Shown piece after piece: positions 49,211-55,651 of a DNA stretch of 64,000 nt (position 1 is its first letter; each line of letters begins with the position of its first letter). Source of the DNA: CALMEC01 sp031366605 (GTDB lineage: Bacteria; Actinomycetota; Thermoleophilia; Miltoncostaeales; Miltoncostaeaceae); contig JANLOO010000027.1 of NCBI GenBank assembly GCA_031366605.1, positions 14,431 to 78,430 of the forward strand. The letters are read 5' to 3'. The position numbers and the translations under genes were made by a program. Below the pieces are notes generated by a model. That model had not been told where the DNA came from. It saw only the letters and a list, made by a program, of their open reading frames with translations, and ran no database searches.

Positions 49211-49525
49211 ATGGATGCGGCCAAGACCCTCCGACGAGCTCGATGCCGGTCCGGCCTGTCGTTGCGGGCGTTGGCGAAGCGGGCGACGACGTCGCACTCG
49301 GCGCTCGCGGCCTACGAGGCCGGTCGCAAGGTTCCGACGGTGGACACTCTGGACCGCATCATCCGGGCTGCCGGTTTCGTCCTGACCACCGAGCTGACCG
49401 CCGGCGTCGGTGGGCCCGACACCGCGGCCCGCGGTCGCGAGCTGGTCGAGGTGCTCGAGCTGGCCGGCCAGTTTCCGGCGCGGCACGCCCCGACGCTCCG
49501 CTCCCCGAAGTTCGGTCGCCGATGA
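49211..49525 (+). CDS. XRE-type helix-turn-helix protein (probable antitoxin)
   Basis: A 104-aa protein with a lambda-repressor-like HTH at residues 3-60: AAKTLRRARCRSGLSLRALA then ATTSHSALAAYEAGRKVPTV. The tail is GRELVEVLELAGQFPARHAP. ATG 49211 is preferred to 49205 because it sits 6 nt after the -10. It overlaps the nucleotidyltransferase gene (ATGA). The arrangement matches HTH antitoxin-nucleotidyltransferase toxin pairs. Confidence 0.85.
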   Translation: MDAAKTLRRARCRSGLSLRALAKRATTSHSALAAYEAGRKVPTVDTLDRIIRAAGFVLTTELTAGVGGPDTAARGRELVEVLELAGQFPARHAPTLRSPKFGRR

Positions 49526-50058
49526 ACGGGCTCCCCGCCAAGATCGTTGCCGTCCACAAAGCCCTGGCGGCGGCCCAGGTGCCACATGCGTTTGGGGGAG
49601 CGCTGGCGCTCGCATGGTGTACCCAGCGCGCCCGCGGCACCATCGACATCGATCTCAACATCTTCGTCGACAACAGCTTGGCGCGCGGCGCGCTCGAGGC
49701 GCTTCCCGACCAGGTCGTCTGGTCCGAAGCGGACCAGACCCTGATCGAGCGCGACGGCCAGGCCCGCCTGTGGTGGGACACCACGCCCGTCGACCTGTTT
49801 CTCAACACCACTGAGTTCCACGCCCAGGCCGCCGAGCGGGCGCAGTGGCAAGACTTCGCCGGCGCGAAGATCCCGTTCCTGTCGTGCTCCGATCTCGCCG
49901 TCTTCAAGGCATTCTTCAACCGCACGAAGGACTGGGCCGACCTCGAAGAGATGGCCGCCGCGGGCACCCTCGACCTCGACCGCGTCCTCGGCGTACTCGT
50001 TCGCCACATCGGCCCCACCGACAAGCGCATCGAGCGGTTGCAAGCCCTGCCGGGGTAG
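49522..50058 (+). CDS. Nucleotidyltransferase-fold protein (probable toxin)
   Basis: A 178-aa protein. HAFGGALALAWC then RGTIDIDLNIFVD is the NTase GG...DxD core; LWWDTTPVDLFLNTTEFHAQ carries the third Asp. SCSDLAVFKAFFNRTKDWAD resembles the helical part of AbiEii/MenT-like enzymes. Such toxins transfer nucleotides to tRNA 3' ends or other targets. It is coupled to the XRE gene, with no further gene in the operon. Confidence 0.82.
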   Translation: MNGLPAKIVAVHKALAAAQVPHAFGGALALAWCTQRARGTIDIDLNIFVDNSLARGALEALPDQVVWSEADQTLIERDGQARLWWDTTPVDLFLNTTEFHAQAAERAQWQDFAGAKIPFLSCSDLAVFKAFFNRTKDWADLEEMAAAGTLDLDRVLGVLVRHIGPTDKRIERLQALPG

Positions 50059-50249
50059 CGACGTCCGGGAGTCAATTCGGCGGCAAGACGGCCTCGCCGA
50101 CGGTCCCGTCGCGGAGGCGGCTCCATCCGCGGCGTCGACGTGACGAGCAGATCTGCGGCCACCCTGCGGACATGCGGCGCGGGGCCGGCATCCCGCGATT
50201 GATGGCGCAACGGCCGCCCGATCAAAGCCTGCTCGGTCACAGCACCGAC

Positions 50250-51005
50250 CTACGGTCTGTGGCGGTCCGAACCGCGATTACGGCCATGGTCGCGTCCACG
50301 GGGCTCCGACGGTCGGCCGTGCTCGTGGTCCCCATGGCCGTCATCGGCTTCGGGGTCGTCGACCCCCGAGACCGGGACCGGAGGCGCGACGATGACCGGC
50401 GGTGGGACTGGAACCGGCGGCGGGAGGATGACCGGCGGTGGATTCGGGGCTGTCGGCGGTGGTGGCGGGAGAACAGCGGCGACGGGCGCAGGGGCGCCGG
50501 GCGCGGCCGGTGGCGACGGCGCGCGCGGGGCCGATGGCGGCGGGCCGGGCCTGGATCGACGGATGGCCCGCGTCGGAGCGGGGGATGCGCCGCGGCGCGG
50601 CACCGTGCGAAATATCAGCAGGCGTCGTGCGGCCGCGCCGGTGGCGATCTGCGCGCGCGTCGCATGGATCGTCGCCGGCGCGACGACGGGAGGTTGCACG
50701 TCGGCGCGCGCGGGGCTCGCCGCCGGCGACGGCGTCGTCGAGCGGGCGGTGGGACCAACCGGCGCCTCGGGGTTCTGTTGCAGAGCGCTCCTGATACCGA
50801 ACGCGAGGACGGTGAGCAGCACCATCGTCATGGCGACCGCCCCGCTCCGGGTGTGACGTCGCCACCCGGTCTTCCCGATCACCCCGCCCGTGGACGCGGC
50901 CGTTGTGACCGTGCCCTGCGTCTGAGCGGGCTCGCCCGTCGGCGCGGCCTGAGCCGATCGGCGTGACTTGGGCCTCGCCGCCTGTTTCTCTTGCCAAAGC
51001 GCCAC
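50250..51005 (-). CDS. Single-pass membrane protein with Pro-rich exterior
   Basis: A 251-aa protein: basic cytoplasmic N-terminus (residues 1-53), one helix (GAVAMTMVLLTVLAFGI), then a 180-residue Pro/Ala-rich outer domain with PPPPPTAPNPPPVILPPPVP, ending in an Asp/His/Arg-rich tail (DDGHGDHEHGRP) that could bind metal. No recognised domain. It may be a wall-spanning or surface-exposed protein. Confidence 0.65.
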   Translation of the reverse strand: MALWQEKQAARPKSRRSAQAAPTGEPAQTQGTVTTAASTGGVIGKTGWRRHTRSGAVAMTMVLLTVLAFGIRSALQQNPEAPVGPTARSTTPSPAASPARADVQPPVVAPATIHATRAQIATGAAARRLLIFRTVPRRGASPAPTRAIRRSRPGPPPSAPRAPSPPAAPGAPAPVAAVLPPPPPTAPNPPPVILPPPVPVPPPVIVAPPVPVSGVDDPEADDGHGDHEHGRPSEPRGRDHGRNRGSDRHRP

Positions 51006-51059
51006 GACGTGGACGCTACCAACCGGGCCGGATCCACCTCCGTCAGGGCGTCCGTCTCA

Positions 51060-51470
51060 CGCGCCTCGGTGATGATCTTTCGGGCGCCCGCGCCCGGCTC
51101 GTTCTGGATCATCTCGATCGTTGCGATCACCCGAGGATGCTGCTTGACGGCCCGGTTCCCCGGCTGCTCGATGAGTGGCAGACCTCTCCGGTCCTCTGGA
51201 ACCACGTGCGACGTGAGGTCGATGAGCGCCACGCTGCCGGGCGGTTTCTGTTGACCGGGTCAGCTATCCCTGTCGACGATACGACCCGTCACAGCGGTGC
51301 TGGACGATTTGCGCGCGTGCACATGCGGCCAATGACGTTGGTTGAGTTGTGGCGAAGTACGGCATCGCTCTCCTTGGCGCGTCTGCTGAGAGGAGATGGT
51401 GGGGCCTGCCCCGACCCGGGATTGACCGTCGAAGGGCTTGTCGACGAGGCGGGCGGGTGGTTGGCCTGGG
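51060..51470 (+). pseudogene. Relic of a DUF4143-type AAA ATPase gene
   Basis: The frame shows MLLDGPVPRLLDEWQTSPVL, FLLTGSAIPVDDTTRHSGAG and RFARVHMRPMTLVELWRST, which are the Walker B to sensor part of ATPases with a DUF4143 tail. The Walker A segment and the C-terminal domain are missing, and the upstream sequence is the divergent Pro-rich gene. The reading frame continues open but loses similarity after about 51470. Confidence 0.7.
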
Positions 51471-51831
51471 CTGCGACAACCTGGCTCTCACGCTTCGCAC
51501 TCGAGGGGCAGTCCCGAATTCGACGGAAACCCTGCCCGTCCAACTCCCGAATGAGGAGCGACGTGAGACGCGGAACCTCACTGCTCGCCGTGCGCGGTGA
51601 GAGAATGGCCGCAATGGACCTGACCCTCTCATCGCAGGTGTCTTCGTACCGTGGTGGGCGGGCTTGCGATCGGGTGGGTCGTGCAGCTCCTCCAGAGCAT
51701 CTCACCTGCGAACACCGGCCAGCTCACCAAGGCGCCGTTGACACGACCGAGGTCGTCCTTCGGCTCAGGTGTATCTCGCGCCCGTCGGCGTGCTCTGTGA
51801 GGTGGACAACGGCGACAAGAAGGGATGTTCG
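51471..51831. other. Stretch after the ATPase relic, no gene recognised
   Basis: The DUF4143 tail would be expected here but only unrelated frame continues. It ends in the promoter and AAGAAGGGA ribosome site of the next gene. Nothing else seen. Confidence 0.4.
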
Positions 51832-52347
51832 ATGAACAGGCTCAGGATATTGATCGGAGCAGCCGTGACCGTGGTCGCACTGACCGCAACGGCTGCGGGA
51901 AACGCGGCCACACCCCTCATGCGTCTGAACGGCACCGGGCCGGTCAAGCTGGGGATGACTCGCGCCGCAGCGGTTTCGACCGGCTGGCTGGCGCACAAGA
52001 CGTTGGGGTGCGAGCTGGCCTCGCCGCGCCCCGTCGTCTTCCAGTTCAACGGTCCGAAGGCCCCGGCCGGGCTGAAGGGTTCGGCCTCGTTCGTCGGCGG
52101 CAGACTCGTCAACATCAGCTTCCGGAGGGGCGTCCGCACCCGGCTCGGCATCCGGCCGGGGGTATCGACGACCGGCGCGATGGTCCGCGCGTACCGGCAG
52201 GGCGGCTTCCGCGTGACCAACGTCTTCGACCCGGTCTTTCAGGCCAGGTTTGTCACTGCGACGCGGGGTGGCCGCTCGATCGCCGCAGTTGCGAGCAGCA
52301 CGGTCATCGACACGATTGCCGTCCCGCGCATCGAGGTCTGCGAATAG
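51832..52347 (+). CDS. Small secreted protein of unknown function
   Basis: A 171-aa exported protein. The signal peptide is ILIGAAVTVVALTATAAGNA. The mature part (about 145 aa) opens with MRLNGTGPVKLGMTRAAAVS, a pattern seen in small secreted Thermoleophilia and actinobacterial proteins. Two Cys (LGCELA and the C-terminal EVCE) may form a disulfide. ATG 51832 has AAGGG upstream. Confidence 0.75.
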   Translation: MNRLRILIGAAVTVVALTATAAGNAATPLMRLNGTGPVKLGMTRAAAVSTGWLAHKTLGCELASPRPVVFQFNGPKAPAGLKGSASFVGGRLVNISFRRGVRTRLGIRPGVSTTGAMVRAYRQGGFRVTNVFDPVFQARFVTATRGGRSIAAVASSTVIDTIAVPRIEVCE

Positions 52348-52489
52348 GTCGTCCGGGACGAGGTCGCCACGAATCCGAAAACGCCCCGTCGAGGGCGCCT
52401 CTGGCACGGATCGCCCGTGGGAGGTCAACGGGTCGCTCAAGCGAGCCTCCTGGTTCGGAGAGGGACGGGGAGCCCCCAGTTCGCATCGT

Positions 52490-52585
52490 TTCGATTGGGA
52501 TCCCGCCGGGTCGACCTAACCGGCCAGGTTCGAAATGCACGTGGCGCGATTCAAGTTGAAGTTGAAACGTCCCGCATCGTGATAT
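52490..52585. repeat. tRNA-linked repeat copy 1
   Basis: Most diverged full copy. The right arm GATTCAAGTTGAA (52548-52560) is identical to copies 2 and 3; the left arm TTCGATTGGGATC matches 9 of 13. The core CCGCC...ACCGGCCAGGTTCGAAAT is conserved, and the flank CGTCCCGCATCGTGA matches the others. Lies between the secreted protein gene and mazEF. Confidence 0.75.
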
Positions 52586-52609
52586 CGGGAGCCGATCGCT
52601 GAGGCGGGG

Positions 52610-52638
52610 TACCACCGTGGTAGCAATCATGGTAGTAT
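52610..52638 (+). promoter_or_regulatory. Promoter/operator of mazEF
   Basis: TACCACCGTGGTA (52610-52622) is a perfect palindrome around one base; GGTAG recurs at 52619 and 52631. TAGTAT (52633-52638) is a good -10, 7 nt before the mazE ATG, so the transcript should be leaderless. The palindrome covers the -35 position and is the likely MazE/MazEF site. Confidence 0.65.
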
Positions 52639-52645
52639 CCGCTCG

Positions 52646-52867
52646 ATGAAGCTCAGCGTGAGTCTCCCGAACAATGACGTCGAGTTCCTTGATGCCTATG
52701 CGTCCCGTCATGGGATGGCTTCTCGTTCGGCTGTCGTGCAGCGGGCTGTCGACCTGCTGCGGGTCGCGCAGCTCGGGCCTGCGTACGCGGACGCGTGGGC
52801 GACGTGGGACGCGGAGGACGCCGCGGCCTGGGATGTGACCGCAGCCGACGGCCTGTCGTCGCGCTGA
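52646..52867 (+). CDS. mazE: MazE-type ribbon-helix-helix antitoxin
   Basis: A 73-aa protein. KLSVSLPNNDVEFLDAYASR is an RHH DNA-binding domain, followed by SRSAVVQRAVDLLR; the C-terminus (AWATWDAEDAAAWDVT) is acidic and aromatic, suited to fill the MazF groove. Leaderless start. It overlaps the toxin gene by one base (TGATG). Confidence 0.9.
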   Translation: MKLSVSLPNNDVEFLDAYASRHGMASRSAVVQRAVDLLRVAQLGPAYADAWATWDAEDAAAWDVTAADGLSSR

Positions 52868-53214
52868 TGGAGCGCGGTGAGATTCGTCTTGTCGACCTCG
52901 ATCCTGTCCGGGGGGCCGAGGCGAACAAGCGTCGTCCCGCGGTTCTCGTCTCGAACGATGGTGCGAATGCCATGGCGGCATCGCTCGGACGAGGGGTCGT
53001 GACCGTCGTTCCTGTCACTTCCAATGTCGAGCGGGTCTACCCCTTTCAGGTGTTCATCAGCGCACCCGAAAGCGGGCTGGACAGGGACTCCAAAGCACAG
53101 GCCGAGCAGGTTCGCTCGGTGGCGGTTGAGCGAATCGGCCAAGCGATCGGGCGACTCACTCCGTTGGACCTGGAACGTCTCGACGACGCGCTGCGTCTCC
53201 ACTTGGCCCTCTAG
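52867..53214 (+). CDS. mazF: MazF-type endoribonuclease toxin
   Basis: A 115-aa PemK/MazF fold. ERGEIRLVDLDPVRGAEANK then RRPAVLVSNDGAN is the typical opening with the catalytic Arg; VTVVPVTSNVERVYPFQVFI and the QVRSVAVERIG segment follow. It should cut single-stranded RNA at short motifs. ATG 52867 is fixed by the TGATG overlap with mazE. It ends 40 bp before repeat copy 2. Confidence 0.93.
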   Translation: MERGEIRLVDLDPVRGAEANKRRPAVLVSNDGANAMAASLGRGVVTVVPVTSNVERVYPFQVFISAPESGLDRDSKAQAEQVRSVAVERIGQAIGRLTPLDLERLDDALRLHLAL

Positions 53215-53255
53215 CGACCTCGCTCGCGCCGACATCGTCATTCGGAGTCCGTGGG

Positions 53256-53350
53256 TTCAACTTGAATCCCGCCAGCTCAACCTCACCGGCGAGGTTCGAA
53301 ATACACCCTCGCGTGATTCAAGTTGAAGTTGAACCGTCTTGCGTCGTGAG
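53256..53350. repeat. tRNA-linked repeat copy 2
   Basis: TTCAACTTGAATC (53256-53268) and GATTCAAGTTGAA (53315-53327) are perfect 13-bp inverted arms 46 bp apart. An outer pair GGTTCAAC/GTTGAACC (53254, 53328) and an inner AACCTC/GAGGTT pair nest with them. The core has GTTCGAAATACACC; the right flank is CGTCTTGCGTCGTGA. It can fold as one long hairpin. Confidence 0.85.
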
Positions 53351-53374
53351 ACGCGGCTTTGGAATCGTCGGCGC

Positions 53375-53686
53375 TCAGAGCCCCTTGGGTGAGCTGTTAT
53401 GACGCTCGAGCCACTCGTCCGGGTACGGCTCGAAGTCCCACGAGTGGTGAGATTCGTATGTTCCTCGCTAACGGTAGTCGTATTAGTGAATCATCGCGTC
53501 GAAGTGGCTGGCTGCGTCCACGGTCCAGACGAGTCGGGAGCCAGGCGGGAGGCAGTCCCTTGCGCCGTCACCGTCCGGCCCCGCGAAGCAGAACGTGTCG
53601 AGGCCGTCGGGGTCTTCCCAGAGTTCATGCCGAAGCGTGGCGATACACAGGATCGTAGTCGCCGAGACTTTGTGGCGGAAGTTCAC
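53375..53686 (-). pseudogene. Small conserved protein gene interrupted by two stop codons
   Basis: Reading through two stops gives about 103 residues: RHELWEDPDGLDTFCFAGPD, then RLVWTVDAASHFDAMIH, stop (TAA 53483-53485), YDYR, stop (TAG 53468-53470), then RGTYESHHSWDFEPYPDEWL. The part before the first stop and the part after the second together resemble one family of small bacterial proteins, so the stops are inactivating (or recoded). Start GTG 53686. Confidence 0.65.
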
Positions 53687-53777
53687 CTCCCGGCCCCATG
53701 AATCGCGTGTCCGAGGTGAATGGGGTCAGGCTGACGGCGGGATCGTCCGCGCGACCCTCGTCTGCCAAGATTGGGCC

Positions 53778-53969
53778 GTGGCAAAGAGGCGAGACTGGCT
53801 GAGAGGGCACCTCCCCGAGTTCATGCGCGAATATGGTCGGACGAGCCGTCGGCAAGGGCTCGACCCCAACGATCGCCACTACGACAGGAAGTTGGAGCGG
53901 GAAATCCAACGGATGGATCCGGCAGAACTCGACGCTCTCCTGCGCGACGAGGATGATGACGTCGAGTGA
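53778..53969 (+). CDS. Small charged hypothetical protein
   Basis: A 63-aa protein, half of it charged: AKRRDWLRGHLPEFMREYGR then KLEREIQRMDPAELDALLRD. GTG 53778 is used because everything upstream in frame lacks protein-like character. The helical, charged make-up suggests a small protein that binds nucleic acid or a protein partner. It is alone between repeat copies 2 and 3 with the broken gene. Confidence 0.6.
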   Translation: MAKRRDWLRGHLPEFMREYGRTSRRQGLDPNDRHYDRKLEREIQRMDPAELDALLRDEDDDVE

Positions 53970-53994
53970 GCCTCTCGGGGTCCTCGCCTCCGGG

Positions 53995-54090
53995 TTCAAC
54001 TTGAATCCCGCCACCTCAACCAAAGCGGCCACGTTCGAAAATACACCTCGCGCGATTCAAGTTGAACCTGAACCGTCTCGGGGCGTGATC
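53995..54090. repeat. tRNA-linked repeat copy 3
   Basis: The arms TTCAACTTGAATC (53995-54007) and GATTCAAGTTGAA (54054-54066) are identical to those of copy 2, with the same 46-bp spacing. The core is CCGCCACCTCAACC then GTTCGAAAATACACC. The right flank CGTCTCGGGGCGTGA matches the other copies. Confidence 0.85.
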
Positions 54091-54234
54091 GTCCATCGAC
54101 CACGGACGATCTCAATTCGCCAGACCAACAGCAGTGCGGTGATCGACGAGGTGTCGGCGTGCGCATGAGGGCATGCTCGTCCAGCAGCGCGCACGATCCA
54201 TGGGTGTAATTGGGGCGCAGTTATCATCGCGAGC

Positions 54235-55377
54235 GTGGATATCGAGCCTTACGAGGTGGCGGTACCCGACGCGGTGCTCGACGACCTGCGCCAGCGCATC
54301 CGCCGTACCCGGTGGCCCGACCCCGCCCCGGGTGAACCATGGAGCCAGGGGACCGATCTCGACTACCTGCGCAGCTTGCTGGCGTACTGGGCCGACGGGT
54401 TCGACTGGCGCTCGCGGGAACGGGATCTCAACCGTTTCGAGCACCGTATCGCCGAGGTGGCCGGCGTGCGCCTGCACTTTGTCCACCATCATCGGGCGGG
54501 CAACAGGCTGGCGTTGGTTCTCACCCATGGCTGGCCGAGCTCGTTCGTCGAGCTGCTCCCCTTGGTCGACCGCCTTGGCGACCGGTTCGATCTGGTCGTC
54601 CCGTCTCTGCCCGGATACGCATTCTCGGCCCGTCCCCGGCATACCGGGGTGGACCGCGCATTCGTTGCGGACCTGTGGCACGGGCTGATGCAGGGGCTGG
54701 GATACCGGCGCTACGGGGCGCACGGCGGTGACTTCGGTGCCGGGGTCGCGACCCACATGGCCCTCTCACAACCCGACCGGATCGTGGGAATCCACCTGAG
54801 CACACCGGAAATGTCGCCCTTTCTCGGACCCGGCACGCCGTCACCGTCTGCGGAAGAGCAGGCCTACCTCGACCATGTCGGGCGGTGGGATGAGACCGAA
54901 CGTGGCTACAGCGCGGTGCAGTCGACCCGACCTCAAACCTTGGGCTACGGACTCAGCGATTCGCCGGCGGGCCTGGCCGCGTGGGTTCTGGACAAGTGGC
55001 GCTCCTGGTCGGACAGCGGCGGGGACCTGGACGCGCGGTTCGGTCGGGACGCGCTGCTGACGATGCTGACCATCTGGTGGGTCACCGGATCGATCACCTC
55101 GTCGATGCGCGACTACTACGACAATCGTTGGCACGGGACGACGCTCGGACCGGACGACCTCGTACGGGTACCGACGGCCATGGCGGTCTTCGCGAACGAA
55201 TTCGTACCCGAAGGCGAGCCGCCGCGATCGTGGTACGAGCGGCTCTATCGGATCCACCGGTGGACCGTCTTCCCTTGCGGCGGGCACTTCGCGGCGTCCG
55301 AGGAACCCGACCTGTTGGCCGGCGACATCGCGGAGTTCTTCGCCGGGCTGGATGACGTGGCGGAAGAGCGAGGGTAA
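54235..55377 (+). CDS. Epoxide hydrolase (EHN-type alpha/beta hydrolase)
   Basis: A 380-aa enzyme with the N-terminal EHN lid region (residues 1-90: DLRQRIRRTRWPDPAPGEPW) and an alpha/beta-hydrolase fold. Oxyanion motif is HGWPSSF, the nucleophile Asp is in HGGDFGAG, the acid is in VFANEFVPEG, and the His in FPCGGHFAASE. It probably opens epoxides to diols. GTG 54235 is 7 nt after TATCAT, so leaderless. Flanked by repeat copies 3 and 4. Confidence 0.93.
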   Translation: MDIEPYEVAVPDAVLDDLRQRIRRTRWPDPAPGEPWSQGTDLDYLRSLLAYWADGFDWRSRERDLNRFEHRIAEVAGVRLHFVHHHRAGNRLALVLTHGWPSSFVELLPLVDRLGDRFDLVVPSLPGYAFSARPRHTGVDRAFVADLWHGLMQGLGYRRYGAHGGDFGAGVATHMALSQPDRIVGIHLSTPEMSPFLGPGTPSPSAEEQAYLDHVGRWDETERGYSAVQSTRPQTLGYGLSDSPAGLAAWVLDKWRSWSDSGGDLDARFGRDALLTMLTIWWVTGSITSSMRDYYDNRWHGTTLGPDDLVRVPTAMAVFANEFVPEGEPPRSWYERLYRIHRWTVFPCGGHFAASEEPDLLAGDIAEFFAGLDDVAEERG

Positions 55378-55449
55378 GAGGCGCGGCTTGTGGCTCGGAC
55401 GCCCGGTGCGACGAAAGGTTGTCGACCCGGGCGCGCTGGCGCGGCAGTC

Positions 55450-55500
55450 GTGGAGCCTCAATCAAACCGGCGACGTTCGAAATACCCCCAACGGGATTCG
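55450..55500. repeat. tRNA-linked repeat, partial copy 4, running into tRNA-Glu
   Basis: GCCTCAATCAAACCGGCGAC then GTTCGAAATACCCCC aligns with the core of copies 2 and 3 (CTCAACC...CCGGCGAGGTTCGAAATACACC). The right part is then the 3' end of tRNA-Glu itself (AACGGGATTCGAACCCG), where the free copies have GCGTGATTCAAGTTGAA. This ties the repeat family to the tRNA gene. Confidence 0.75.
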
Positions 55501-55555
55501 AACCCGTGCCGCCGCCTTGAAAGGGCAGTGTCCTAGGCCGCTAGACGATGGGGGC
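55483..55555 (-). tRNA. tRNA-Glu (TTC)
   Basis: Cloverleaf on the minus strand: acceptor GCCCCCA with TGGGGGT, D arm TCGTCTAGCGGCCTAGGA, anticodon arm CTGCCCTTTCAAGGCGG (anticodon TTC), T arm CACGGGTTCGAATCCCGT. CCA is not encoded. Its 3' end is the presumed ancestral target for the repeats found at 52.5-54.1 kb. Confidence 0.95.
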
Positions 55556-55651
55556 GCGGCGGTGCGCGAATGGCACCGCGGGGCATGATAGACGGCCCGG
55601 ATGGGTCTCACGCCCGGGCGTTTGCCTCGCGGCCCGCTACCATGCGCCGCC

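Noticed and set aside
52490..55500. Classical integron cassette array
   Set aside because: The repeats do not carry the attC core consensus, there is no IntI in the window, and the link to tRNA-Glu fits a tRNA-type att site better.
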